From contig CAKVCR010000031.1 of the NCBI GenBank assembly GCA_934725835.1, positions 1 to 15,809 on the forward strand: 15,809 nt of DNA, given 5' to 3'. Of this stretch, positions 5,902-13,378 are shown piece after piece (within the stretch, counting starts at the first letter, position 1; every line of letters begins with the position of its first letter). The notes beneath the pieces are model-generated. The model had not been told where the DNA came from and made no database searches. It saw nothing but the letters and a program-made list of their open reading frames with translations. The translations under genes were made by a program, and so were the position numbers. This DNA comes from an uncultured Odoribacter sp. (GTDB lineage: Bacteria > Bacteroidota > Bacteroidia > Bacteroidales > Marinifilaceae).

Positions 5902-7962
5902 TTACTTGTCTTCTTTTTTCTCCAGTTTCGGATAGGCGATTCTGGAATGGTATATATTAGTCAGCATTTCAATAAATACTTGTTTTACGGTGGCAATATC
6001 CTTGAAGGTGATGTCGGCATTCGCAAAACGGCCGTCCTGGACCTGTCCGTCGATGATGCTGTTTACAGCCTGGGCAATGTTTTCTTCGGTCTTTTCGGTC
6101 AGCGTGCGTGATACAGCCTCCACGGCATCTGCCATCATTACCACTGCGCATTCCCGGCTGACGGGGTCGGGGCCTGCATAAGTGAACTTGGATTCGTCTA
6201 TTTCCCTATCCGGATATTTGTTCTTGAATGAGTTATAGAAATATTTCACCTTGCTTTTCCCGTGGTGGGTGCGGATAAAGTTGATGATACATTCCGGCAG
6301 ATTATATTTTTTTGCCATCTCCACGCCCTTGGTGACATGGTTGATAATGTGCTGTGCGCTTTCATCGAATTCACAGTTGCTGTGAGGGTTCATGCCGCCT
6401 GCCTGGTTCTCGATGAAGAAGAACGGTTCGTAGGTCTTGCCGATATCGTGATAGAGGGCTCCGGTACGTGTCAGCAACGGGTTGCCGCCGATGCGGTAAA
6501 TCGCCTCTTCCGCCAGATTTGCCACCATCAGTGAATGCTGGAAGGTCCCGGGAGCCTTCTTGGTCAGGTTGCGCAATGCCGGATGGTTCGGATTGGATAA
6601 TTCAATCAGGGTGATTTCCGAGGTATACCCGAAAATCCTCTCGAAGATATAGATGACCGGATAGGTGAGCATTAGCAGCATACTGTTGACAAACAGCCAT
6701 AAATAGCCGAACATGTGAGAGATACGTATCTCTCCTTCCTGAGTAAGGATAAAGGCTGTATATACCAGAGCATAGGTGATGAATGTCAGCAGGATGGAGA
6801 TAAACAGCTGGCCACGGCGTTGCAGATGTGTCAGGCTGAAAATAGCAACGATGCCTGCAGCCACCTGCATAAAGGCATACATGTAGCTGTTTGGTGCATA
6901 ATAGGACACCAGCAGCGTAGTCCCCAAGAGCAGATACAGTGCCGAACGACTGCCAATCAGTATGTTGACAATGATGGTGAAGAACAGTATCGGTATTGCA
7001 AACATATTGATGCTTTGGTAGTAACCTAAGCTGCCCAATAAAATGGTTGCCAGGAAAAGACCGTACAGGAAGATGAATTCCCGGTTATTGTAGAATATCC
7101 TTTTCTTGGAATAGTAGAAGAAGGTGGAAAACACGACCAATGCAATCAGCACCAGCAGAAACTGTCCGCCGATGATGCGGGTATAGGTCTCTGTCGAGCC
7201 TAAATTATTCTGGTATTCGGTCTTGAGAGAATTCAGCAATTTAATCTTTTCCGGAGTCACCAATTCGCGTTTGCTGATAATGACATCGCCTTTCTGCACC
7301 ATCCCCTGGGTCAGACTGATACTTTTTAGGATCGCCACTTGAGCCTGGGTGGTCTTTGCAAGGTCGAAATCCAGATTCGGCTGCAGATAATTGTTCAGGT
7401 TCAAACTGAGAATATTCTCTTTTACAGACTGGGCGAGCATGCTGCGGTTTATCTCCTCGCTCAAGGTGGTGTAGGCCTTTTTCAGTGTATAGACATTGTT
7501 GATTTTCACCGTTTCCGCCAGATTGTTTGATATAATCTGCACCTGCTTGATTTGGGCGGCATTCATCTCTTCCGGAAGTTGTAATATTCCTGCCGCATAG
7601 ATAGCCTCCAGTTTTTTTACAAGTCTTTTCAATATTGGAAGGTTGTCCGGATTTTCGAAGGCACGGAGCGCCGTATGGAATTTTTCCACCTGATTGTCAG
7701 CCACCTGAGAGTTGCGTTTGAAGATAGGCCGCTGGTCCTCTGTGATTTTCTTTCGTTCCTGCTGCAGTTCCTCGTCAGTCTTGTGTATCGGAAAACTGAA
7801 TGGTGCATACAGCGTCTCATATCGCCATTGCATCCCTTTCTGATATTCGTATTGAAAACTGCCTCCTCGTGGGAATAGATAGACTGTGACTGTACAGATA
7901 ATGAGGATTGTCAGCCACCTGAACCCTATGTTTAAATGTCTTTTGAGTTTTCTGTTTGGCAT
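5902..7962 (-). CDS. pgpH: PgpH-type 7TM HD phosphohydrolase (predicted c-di-AMP phosphodiesterase)
   Basis: The predicted 686-residue inner-membrane protein has the PgpH/YqfF layout. One N-terminal membrane helix (about 14-30) precedes an extracytoplasmic domain (about 31-260, the 7TMR-HDED region). A block of about seven membrane helices follows (265-440), then a cytoplasmic HD domain. The HD metal ligands are visible: His476 in TFQHSLMV, His505-Asp506 in YHDIGKTYEP, His566-His567 in RTHHGKSK and Asp612 in MMADAVEA. Family members hydrolyse cyclic di-AMP to pApA. I start at ATG 7962 (MPNRKLKRHL). The longer open frame reaches an ATG at 8079, but that ATG lies inside the fabD terminator. The gene is followed by the LacI-family regulator after 17 nt. 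Confidence 0.9.
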   Translation of the reverse strand: MPNRKLKRHLNIGFRWLTILIICTVTVYLFPRGGSFQYEYQKGMQWRYETLYAPFSFPIHKTDEELQQERKKITEDQRPIFKRNSQVADNQVEKFHTALRAFENPDNLPILKRLVKKLEAIYAAGILQLPEEMNAAQIKQVQIISNNLAETVKINNVYTLKKAYTTLSEEINRSMLAQSVKENILSLNLNNYLQPNLDFDLAKTTQAQVAILKSISLTQGMVQKGDVIISKRELVTPEKIKLLNSLKTEYQNNLGSTETYTRIIGGQFLLVLIALVVFSTFFYYSKKRIFYNNREFIFLYGLFLATILLGSLGYYQSINMFAIPILFFTIIVNILIGSRSALYLLLGTTLLVSYYAPNSYMYAFMQVAAGIVAIFSLTHLQRRGQLFISILLTFITYALVYTAFILTQEGEIRISHMFGYLWLFVNSMLLMLTYPVIYIFERIFGYTSEITLIELSNPNHPALRNLTKKAPGTFQHSLMVANLAEEAIYRIGGNPLLTRTGALYHDIGKTYEPFFFIENQAGGMNPHSNCEFDESAQHIINHVTKGVEMAKKYNLPECIINFIRTHHGKSKVKYFYNSFKNKYPDREIDESKFTYAGPDPVSRECAVVMMADAVEAVSRTLTEKTEENIAQAVNSIIDGQVQDGRFANADITFKDIATVKQVFIEMLTNIYHSRIAYPKLEKKEDK

Positions 7963-7997
7963 AATCGGAAAAATACAATTTATCAGGGATAAAGATA

Positions 7998-8032
7998 CAA
8001 AATTAGTTTTAGCAAAAAAATGAAAAGACAAA
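7998..8032 (-). promoter_or_regulatory. Possible pgpH promoter
   Basis: TAATTTTG (7998-8005, minus strand) matches the -7 consensus, 35 nt upstream of the chosen pgpH start. TTTG at 8029-8032 is 23 nt further upstream, slightly longer than the usual 19-21 spacer. Its place just after the fabD terminator supports independent transcription of pgpH-lacI and the shorter pgpH start. Confidence 0.4.
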
Positions 8033-8081
8033 AAAGAGTTGGCTGAATTGATAAGTATTCGACTTATTGATTCAGCCAACT
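8030..8081 (-). terminator. Rho-independent terminator of folE-fabD
   Basis: A long hairpin: 8037-8048 pairs perfectly with 8070-8081 (12 bp), a 2x2 internal loop follows, then 8051-8056 pairs with 8062-8067 (6 bp) around a five-base loop. On the minus strand it runs into TTTTTT (8035 down to 8030). It starts 28 nt after the fabD stop codon. Confidence 0.92.
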
Positions 8082-8109
8082 CCCGAATGATTTCAGTTTA
8101 TCCCGTATT

Positions 8110-8985
8110 TTATTGGATACCGCTTGTTTCTATTTCCGTGCTTGCTTTTTTCAGCAGTCCCTGCAGCACTTTTCCCGGACCGATTTCCAAGAAGGAAGTA
8201 GCGCCGTCGGCAATCATGTTTTGCATAATCTGTGTCCATCTTACAGAGGCAGTCAACTGTGCAATCAGGTTCTTCTGAATTTTTGCCGGATCGGTATAGG
8301 GCTGTGCATCAACGTTCTGGTAAATCGGGCAAACCGGTACGGAGAACTTGGTGTTCTTGATGGCAGCTTCCAGTTCCTGGCGTGCAGGCTCCATCAGCGG
8401 AGAGTGGAATGCGCCGCCCACCTTCAATGGCAATACTCTTTTTGCGCCGGCTTCAGCCAGTTTCTGGCAGGCAAGCTCGATGCCTTTGTTGCTTCCTGAA
8501 ATGACAATCTGTCCTTTGCAGTTGTAATTGGCGGGAACAACCACCTCATCAATGGAGTTGCAGATTTCTTCCACTTTTTCATCTGCCATTCCGATAACGG
8601 CAGCCATTGTTGAAGGATTCGCTTCACAGGCTTTCTGCATAGCCAAAGCGCGGGCGTGTACCAAACGCAGACCGTCTTCAAAAGAGAGGGCTTTTGCTGC
8701 AACCAATGCAGAAAATTCTCCCAACGAGTGACCAGCCACCATATCCGGAGTCTCTGTCAGGCTGTCTGCCAAAATCACTGAATGCAAGAAAATAGCCGGC
8801 TGTGTAACCTTGGTCTGTTTCAAATCTTCGTCCGTTCCGGCAAACATCAGGTCGGTGATGCGGAAACCTAAAATATCATTGGCTTTTTCAAATAATTCTT
8901 TGGCTCTGGGAGACGTCTCGTACAACTCTTTTCCCATTCCCACAAATTGCGCTCCCTGCCCGGGAAATACAAATGCTTTTTTCAT
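8110..8985 (-). CDS. fabD: Malonyl-CoA:ACP transacylase
   Basis: FabD transfers the malonyl group from CoA to acyl carrier protein, feeding type II fatty-acid synthesis in the cytoplasm. The 291-residue protein opens with FVFPGQGAQ, whose Gln10 belongs to the oxyanion site. The nucleophile motif GHSLGE has Ser87. Arg112 lies in VHARALAMQ, and the catalytic histidine is His194 in GAFHSPLM. The late motif EIGPGKVLQGL is also typical. The length is standard for the single-domain enzyme. It lies 51 nt downstream of folE with no recognisable promoter between them, so co-transcription is likely. It is followed by a strong terminator. No other fab gene is in the window. Confidence 0.96.
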   Translation of the reverse strand: MKKAFVFPGQGAQFVGMGKELYETSPRAKELFEKANDILGFRITDLMFAGTDEDLKQTKVTQPAIFLHSVILADSLTETPDMVAGHSLGEFSALVAAKALSFEDGLRLVHARALAMQKACEANPSTMAAVIGMADEKVEEICNSIDEVVVPANYNCKGQIVISGSNKGIELACQKLAEAGAKRVLPLKVGGAFHSPLMEPARQELEAAIKNTKFSVPVCPIYQNVDAQPYTDPAKIQKNLIAQLTASVRWTQIMQNMIADGATSFLEIGPGKVLQGLLKKASTEIETSGIQ

Positions 8986-9036
8986 AGTATTTATTGTTTA
9001 ATGCGGTTGCCCGCGTTTGATTTTTTACAATCCTGG

Positions 9037-9660
9037 TCAGCGCAGTTCGGCGCTTATGAGGCGGATAAATTCCTCACGTGTAGCGAGCTTTTCGAATGCT
9101 CCGCTAAAATCCGAAGTGGTGGTGACTGAATTTTGTTTCTGTACACCTCTCATCATCATGCAAAAATGCTGGGCTTCAATGACCACTGCCACTCCCAGCG
9201 GATGAAGCGTATTCTCAATGCAGTCTTTGATTTGCTGAGTCAGTCTTTCCTGCACCTGCAGGCGGCGGGCATAGGCATCCACAACGCGCGCTATTTTGCT
9301 GAGACCTGTAATCCGGCCGTTCGGAATGTAGGCAACGTGAGCTCTTCCTACGAAAGGCAGCATGTGGTGTTCGCACATGGAATAGATTTCGATGTTCTTG
9401 ACAATCACCATCTGCCGATAATCCTCTTTAAACAGGGCCGAACGTAAAATATCTTCCGGATTCTGCCGGTAGCCCTGTGTCATAAACTGCATGGCTTTCG
9501 CTACACGCATCGGGGTCTGCAACAGTCCCTCCCGTTCAACGTCTTCTCCCAGTAATTTGAGGATTTCGTGATAATGGTAGCTCAACTTTTCAGTCCGTTC
9601 CGGGCTGAAATGCTCCTCCTTGTAATAAAACGATTCCTCAGGATGTCCTTCAAACTCCAT
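9037..9660 (-). CDS. folE: GTP cyclohydrolase I
   Basis: FolE converts GTP to 7,8-dihydroneopterin triphosphate, the first step of folate synthesis. With the start at ATG 9660 the protein has 207 residues. AAAGGA lies about 8 nt upstream of this ATG, and the only longer option is a GTG at 9690. The zinc ligands are Cys96 and His99 in YSMCEHHMLPF and Cys167 in HFCMMMRGV. GRITGLSKIARVVDAYARRLQVQERLT is the conserved GTP-cyclohydrolase core. These are the features of the zinc-dependent type IA enzyme. It is the upstream gene of folE-fabD and diverges from nfeD-floA across about 100 nt. Confidence 0.96.
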   Translation of the reverse strand: MEFEGHPEESFYYKEEHFSPERTEKLSYHYHEILKLLGEDVEREGLLQTPMRVAKAMQFMTQGYRQNPEDILRSALFKEDYRQMVIVKNIEIYSMCEHHMLPFVGRAHVAYIPNGRITGLSKIARVVDAYARRLQVQERLTQQIKDCIENTLHPLGVAVVIEAQHFCMMMRGVQKQNSVTTTSDFSGAFEKLATREEFIRLISAELR

Positions 9661-9706
9661 GGTATATTCCTTTATGTATAAAAACGCCACAAAGTAAATA
9701 ATAAGT

Positions 9707-9737
9707 ATTGATATTTGGAAGTATTTTCATATCTTTA
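9707..9737 (+). promoter_or_regulatory. Probable promoter of nfeD-floA
   Basis: ATTG (9707-9710), a 19-nt spacer and TATCTTTA (9730-9737) approximate the Bacteroidetes promoter with one mismatch in each box. Transcription would start about 20 nt before the nfeD ATG. I find no comparably good promoter for folE on the opposite strand in this 102-nt gap. Confidence 0.45.
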
Positions 9738-9762
9738 TCCACGATATAAATGATTGTTTACG

Positions 9763-10230
9763 ATGGAATGGATGATTGTATTGATGCTGATATTGATTGG
9801 CTTGGTGTTGGTATTGCTCGAATTGTTGGTATTCACCGGCGTTAATGTTGCCGGAGTCTTGGGCTTTGGGTGTATTGTTGCCGGGTTATGGCTCGGATAT
9901 TCTTTTTATGGTGCGCCCGCAGGGCATTTTATTCTGGGCACCACAGTGCTGTTGTGTGGGGGAGCCGTCCGGTATGCCTTGCGTTCATCGACCTGGAAAC
10001 GCCTCAGTCTTGATTCCAGTGTGGAGGCAACGGTCGAAGGAGTGGATGCATCCGTCCATGAGGGAGATAGCGGGGTGACACAGGGGCGTCTGGCTCCGAT
10101 GGGTAATGTACGTGTGGGGGATGCCTTGGTCGAGGCGGAATCCATTTCGGGATACATCGATACCGATCAGCCGGTGGAAGTGGTGAAAGTATTGAAAAAC
10201 AAAATCATAGTAAAATCTAAATCGAACTAA
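9763..10230 (+). CDS. NfeD-like membrane protein
   Basis: This is a short (155-residue) NfeD-family protein. Three hydrophobic segments (about 3-25, 28-47 and 54-73) are followed by a soluble C-terminal domain. That domain has the pattern GDSGVTQGRLAPMG (101-114) and an ending rich in alternating Val/Ile and Lys (VEVVKVLKNKIIVKS), as expected for the NfeD OB-fold. It lacks the ClpP-like protease domain of long NfeD proteins. The start is set at ATG 9763; the open frame extends three codons to a TTG that has no support. floA follows 2 nt after the stop, the standard pairing of NfeD with a flotillin-like partner at membrane microdomains. Confidence 0.9.
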   Translation: MEWMIVLMLILIGLVLVLLELLVFTGVNVAGVLGFGCIVAGLWLGYSFYGAPAGHFILGTTVLLCGGAVRYALRSSTWKRLSLDSSVEATVEGVDASVHEGDSGVTQGRLAPMGNVRVGDALVEAESISGYIDTDQPVEVVKVLKNKIIVKSKSN

Positions 10231-10232
10231 AC

Positions 10233-11237
10233 ATGGAAAACGGAAGCATTGTTCTTTTGAGTGTTGCCATTGCAGGAGGTCTGTTTCTGCTGTGGATTGT
10301 CCTTTACTTCATACCCGTCGGCTTGTGGTTTCAGGCTTTGGTGTCTGATGTGAAAATATCGCTGTTGCAGTTGGTGTTGATGCGTTGGCGTAAAGTGCCG
10401 CCCACCGTCATTGTCGGGGCGATGATTGAAGGCAAAAAGGCCGGTATCGAGCTTTATCGGGATATGCTTGAGGCCCACTATCTGGCGGGAGGTCACGTGT
10501 CGCAGGTGGTTCATGCGCTGGTGTCGGCATCCAAGGCCAATATTGATTTGACATTTCAGATAGCGACAGCGGTCGATTTGGCAGGACGCGATGTATTCGA
10601 AGCCGTACAGATGAGTGTGAATCCGAAAGTCATCAACACTCCGCCGGTGACCGCCGTGGCAAAAGACGGTATCCAGTTGATTGCTAAAGCCCGGGTGACG
10701 GTACGTGCCAACATCAAGCGTCTTGTCGGCGGAGCCGGAGAGGAGACCGTTCTGGCGCGTGTCGGCGAAGGCATTGTATCCTCTATCGGTTCGTCTGAAT
10801 CCCACAAGGCCGTGATGGAGAATCCAGACTTTATTTCCAAGGTGGTGTTGAACAAGGGATTGGATTCCGGTACGGCATTTGAAATCCTCTCCATTGACAT
10901 TGCCGACATCGATGTCGGCAAGAACATCGGTGCGGGTCTGCAGATAGACCAGGCAGAGGCCGATCTTAAAATTGCGCAGGCAAAAGCAGAAGAGCGTCGT
11001 GCTATGGCTGTAGCTCGCGAACAGGAGATGAAAGCATTGGCCCAGGAGATGAAAGCCAAGGTGATAGAGGCAGAAGCGAACATACCGCTTGCCATGTCGG
11101 AGGCTTTCCGTTCGGGCAATTTGGGTGTCATGGATTACTATCGGATGAAAAATATCGAGGCGGATACGCAAATGCGCGAATCCATAGCCAAACCGGTTGA
11201 TACCGGCAAAAAGAAATCAGATAAAATCGGACAATAA
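10233..11237 (+). CDS. floA: Flotillin-like protein FloA
   Basis: The 334-residue SPFH/flotillin-like scaffold matches FloA in length. It has a hydrophobic N-terminal membrane anchor (about 6-28), a hydrophobic re-entrant stretch (42-50), the SPFH domain with VNPKVINTPPVTAVAKDGI and RVGEGIVSSIGSS, and a charged Ala/Glu-rich helical C-terminus (about 241-282, QAEADLKIAQAKAEERRAMA) that drives oligomerisation. FloA organises ordered membrane microdomains and affects membrane-protein assembly in other bacteria. It is translated right after its NfeD-like partner and ends at a strong terminator. A 314-codon open frame on the opposite strand is a shadow of this gene. Confidence 0.95.
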   Translation: MENGSIVLLSVAIAGGLFLLWIVLYFIPVGLWFQALVSDVKISLLQLVLMRWRKVPPTVIVGAMIEGKKAGIELYRDMLEAHYLAGGHVSQVVHALVSASKANIDLTFQIATAVDLAGRDVFEAVQMSVNPKVINTPPVTAVAKDGIQLIAKARVTVRANIKRLVGGAGEETVLARVGEGIVSSIGSSESHKAVMENPDFISKVVLNKGLDSGTAFEILSIDIADIDVGKNIGAGLQIDQAEADLKIAQAKAEERRAMAVAREQEMKALAQEMKAKVIEAEANIPLAMSEAFRSGNLGVMDYYRMKNIEADTQMRESIAKPVDTGKKKSDKIGQ

Positions 11238-11248
11238 GTATTGCATGG

Positions 11249-11276
11249 GAGGGTGCGGGAAGCATCCTCTTTTTTT
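11249..11276 (+). terminator. Rho-independent terminator of nfeD-floA
   Basis: GAGGGTGC (11249-11256) pairs with GCATCCTC (11262-11269) in an 8-bp stem with one G-T pair and a five-base loop, directly followed by seven T. It begins 11 nt after the floA stop codon. Confidence 0.92.
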
Positions 11277-11318
11277 ATGGCTGTTTTTTCCTTCTGCTTC
11301 CCTCCCGGCTTGAGACAA

Positions 11319-11450
11319 AGGTGAGCCGTTGCTTCCGGCAAGCTCGAAGCATGCTGTTCGGTTGAGCTTCGGATGAGCTTCGGGTTAGGAACGGATTAGT
11401 GTAAAAGGGGAGTGAGAGGTTGGTAAGACATCAGTGGGAGGCGATTAGGA
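11319..11450. repeat. Degenerate array with an 11-nt period
   Basis: Cut into twelve consecutive 11-nt units from 11319, the DNA shows a conserved unit end on the plus strand. Base 10 is G in 9 of 12 units and base 11 is A in 9 of 12; units 5 to 12 end GGA, GGG, GGA, AAA, AGA, AGA, GGA, GGA. Two adjacent units (11363-11373 and 11374-11384) differ at one base only; the rest are strongly diverged. The last unit ends exactly before the stop codon of the regulator at 11451, so on the minus strand the array would be the 3' tail of that mRNA, with units beginning TCC. The register was set by eye, so the call is moderate. Confidence 0.5.
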
Positions 11451-13091
11451 CTATTGACATAGAAATTCGATGATGTCGGCACCTTCCGGCATATCGAGTT
11501 TTTTGCGTAGGATGGTTTTTCTTTTATGTATGGTGTGGGGACTCAGGTTCATGGCAAATGCTATTTCATTGGTGTTGAATCCGATTCGTATCAGACAGCA
11601 CATTTTGATGTCATCCTCGGAAATTTGTGGGAATGCGGCAGTTATTTTGTTTTTGAAATTGTCGTGCAGAAAATTGGCGGCGAAATAGATGTTTTCCCAT
11701 TCCTGAGAGTCCGAATCTTCCGGATGGCTGAATAGTTGGTAATACTGTTTTATGAATTCCTCATTTTTAGGAGTGGTGATATTCTTTAGCTTTGACAGCT
11801 GCTTGGTGACATACAGGTTGTGCGAAAGCAATTCCTTCAGTTTGGACGTGCTGTCGGTCAACAAGGCATTGAGCTTCAGATTGAAGTTTTCCATTTCGAT
11901 ATATTGCTTGTGCCGACGCTGGGAGCGAAGATAAAAACCGAAAGCAACCAGGCTGGAGCACAGCAATATCAGCAATCCGACAACCACTGTCATTAAATAT
12001 TGTGTCTGTAGCTTGTGATTCTTTGCCTCGGCTTTCATGAGCTTGTAGGTTTCGGTCATCCGTTTCATGTGGAGTTCCGATTTTCTGGCCCATGTGGTAT
12101 CCGTAATGGCATCATAACGTTTGAATGTTTCCAATGCCTGAGGATATTTCCCCTCCAGACTGTATAGTTCTCCCAGCAGCCAGTAATAGTTCTCCCGACC
12201 TTTGATGTTTTCTGGCGTCAGATAACTTTTGGCTTTTGCCAGCGTCTCCTTTAGTTTGTCGGGCAGTTGCTCTTTGTTATATATGTTTGCCAGCAAAAAT
12301 AAGTTTTTTAGCACTATCCCCTGACTGTTGCCGTATTCCAATGAACGTTTGATATAGAATTTCGACGCTTCCAGGTGTTTTTGTTGGCATAGCGAATAGG
12401 CCATTTTGTGGACAATATTTGCAACGATTGCGGAATCTGCATGGGTAATGACATGTTCATAAATCTTTTGATACCATTCGGTTGCTTTTTCATATTCTCC
12501 GAGACATAGCAGGGCATCTGTGGCATCTAAAAACGGATAGGTTGTTTCCAATTGTTTTTTCAGTTGAGCATCCTTTCGGGCCAATTGCACCATGCAGTCG
12601 AACATTTGAATGGCGCCCTCTTTGTCTTCGAGCATGGAATAGAGACTCCCTCTTTCGTAGTAAATATAGAGCATAAGGGTCTTGTCGAGCAATTCGTCGG
12701 CTTTGGCTGCGGCTTCCATATAATGAAGGTCGGCCTGTTCGTAGAGGTGTGCCTGGCGGTATGCCTTCCCACAGCATAGCAGGAGGAATGCGGCTTTTTC
12801 GGAGTCTCCTTTTTTATCGTAAAATGCTACTTCATTGCACAGCAACGTGTCGTTTGCCTTAATTTTTTTTAGTTTATAGCGTGCAGTTGTTTTCAGAAAG
12901 GTGTAATCATGCCGATCTTCTATGGAAAGTTTTTGCGTATGGTCGATGGAGTCTAATGTCTTCAGCAGTTTATACGGAGGCATGTCGTTGGCGTGAAGCA
13001 GTTGGCTAATTACTTCATTGCGGCTTTCGCATCCTGACAGAACGATGGTAGCGATGATAAAAAAGAATTTTATGTTGTACATTATGTTCAT
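11451..13091 (-). CDS. Membrane-bound TPR regulator with C-terminal LuxR-type HTH
   Basis: This 546-residue predicted one-component regulator spans the inner membrane. Residues 1-21 form a signal sequence ending in a lipobox (LSGC, Cys21). About 25-350 is an all-helical region with TPR-like repeats, for example QAHLYEQADLHYMEAAAKAD, CLGEYEKATEWYQKIYE and LEGKYPQALETFKRYD. A transmembrane helix (366-388) is followed by a coiled-coil-like stretch (395-435). The C-terminus (about 490-535, EDDIKMCCLIRIGFNTNEIAFAMNLSPHTIHKRKTILRKKL, given here only as a landmark range) resembles a LuxR/GerE helix-turn-helix. This suggests a periplasmic sensor and a cytoplasmic DNA-binding domain. The start is ATG 13091, with a second ATG at 13082. 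It is divergent from a lipoprotein operon it may control. The ligand is unknown. Confidence 0.85.
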   Translation of the reverse strand: MNIMYNIKFFFIIATIVLSGCESRNEVISQLLHANDMPPYKLLKTLDSIDHTQKLSIEDRHDYTFLKTTARYKLKKIKANDTLLCNEVAFYDKKGDSEKAAFLLLCCGKAYRQAHLYEQADLHYMEAAAKADELLDKTLMLYIYYERGSLYSMLEDKEGAIQMFDCMVQLARKDAQLKKQLETTYPFLDATDALLCLGEYEKATEWYQKIYEHVITHADSAIVANIVHKMAYSLCQQKHLEASKFYIKRSLEYGNSQGIVLKNLFLLANIYNKEQLPDKLKETLAKAKSYLTPENIKGRENYYWLLGELYSLEGKYPQALETFKRYDAITDTTWARKSELHMKRMTETYKLMKAEAKNHKLQTQYLMTVVVGLLILLCSSLVAFGFYLRSQRRHKQYIEMENFNLKLNALLTDSTSKLKELLSHNLYVTKQLSKLKNITTPKNEEFIKQYYQLFSHPEDSDSQEWENIYFAANFLHDNFKNKITAAFPQISEDDIKMCCLIRIGFNTNEIAFAMNLSPHTIHKRKTILRKKLDMPEGADIIEFLCQ

Positions 13092-13104
13092 ACTATAACA
13101 CTGA

Positions 13105-13136
13105 CAAAATCAATGATGGCAATTCGTGTTCTGAAA
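13105..13136 (-). promoter_or_regulatory. Possible promoter of the TPR/LuxR regulator
   Basis: TTTC (13133-13136), a 20-nt spacer and TGATTTTG (13105-13112) on the minus strand match the Bacteroidetes consensus with one mismatch per box. It would give a very short leader before ATG 13091. Confidence 0.35.
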
Positions 13137-13220
13137 TGTCGAACGGACGAATTTAGGAAGAAAATAAGACAGTTTTATATACGTTACCACCCTAAAAAAC
13201 AGATGTACTAACTTTTTCTT

Positions 13221-13247
13221 ATATCTGTAAATGTAATAGTCAGATAT
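13221..13247. promoter_or_regulatory. Candidate operator, inverted repeat upstream of the lipoprotein promoter
   Basis: ATATCTG (13221-13227) and CAGATAT (13241-13247) are perfect inverted copies with a 13-nt spacer, so their centres are 20 bp apart, close to two helical turns. The site's centre is about 55-60 bp upstream of the start inferred from the promoter at 13255-13285, a usual place for an activator. A further CAGAT occurs at about 13200-13204. The binding protein is unknown; the divergent LuxR-type regulator is the obvious candidate. Confidence 0.4.
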
Positions 13248-13254
13248 TTAGTGT

Positions 13255-13285
13255 TTTGCAAAAATGGCATACCACCATTAATTTG
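13255..13285 (+). promoter_or_regulatory. Promoter of the lipoprotein operon
   Basis: TTTG (13255-13258), a 19-nt spacer and TTAATTTG (13278-13285) match the Bacteroidetes promoter with one mismatch in the -7 box. The leader would be about 85-90 nt long. The -33 element overlaps a TTTTGCAAAA palindrome (13254-13263). Confidence 0.6.
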
Positions 13286-13334
13286 TGATGTATCGATACG
13301 GAATCACGGGGAAAGAGGTAATTTCGTGGAAGAA

Positions 13335-13348
13335 ATCAAAGCTTTGAT
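13335..13348. promoter_or_regulatory. 14-bp perfect palindrome in the lipoprotein leader
   Basis: ATCAAAGCTTTGAT is a perfect palindrome that ends 30 nt before the first lipoprotein start codon, downstream of the inferred transcription start. It is too compact to form a stable RNA hairpin, so a DNA-binding site is more likely than an RNA element. Chance cannot be excluded in AT-rich DNA. Confidence 0.35.
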
Positions 13349-13378
13349 GATAAACTAAAAACATTTAAAAGACGAAAC

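Noticed and set aside
7963..8079. A 39-residue N-terminal extension of the pgpH reading frame.
   Set aside because: The extension reads through the fabD terminator hairpin and lies upstream of a likely -7 box. The start at 7962 gives a normal PgpH N-terminus.
9661..9690. A 10-residue longer FolE starting at a GTG.
   Set aside because: The ATG at 9660 has an AAAGGA sequence at good spacing, and the extra residues show no family conservation.
10227..11171. A 314-codon open frame antisense to floA.
   Set aside because: It lies almost entirely opposite floA, a clearly identified gene. Its translation is rich in His, Arg and Cys with no recognisable domain, as expected of a shadow frame.
11319..11450. 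A CRISPR array as the explanation of the short repeats.
   Set aside because: The units are 11 nt and degenerate, with no spacers and no cas genes, so it is not CRISPR.
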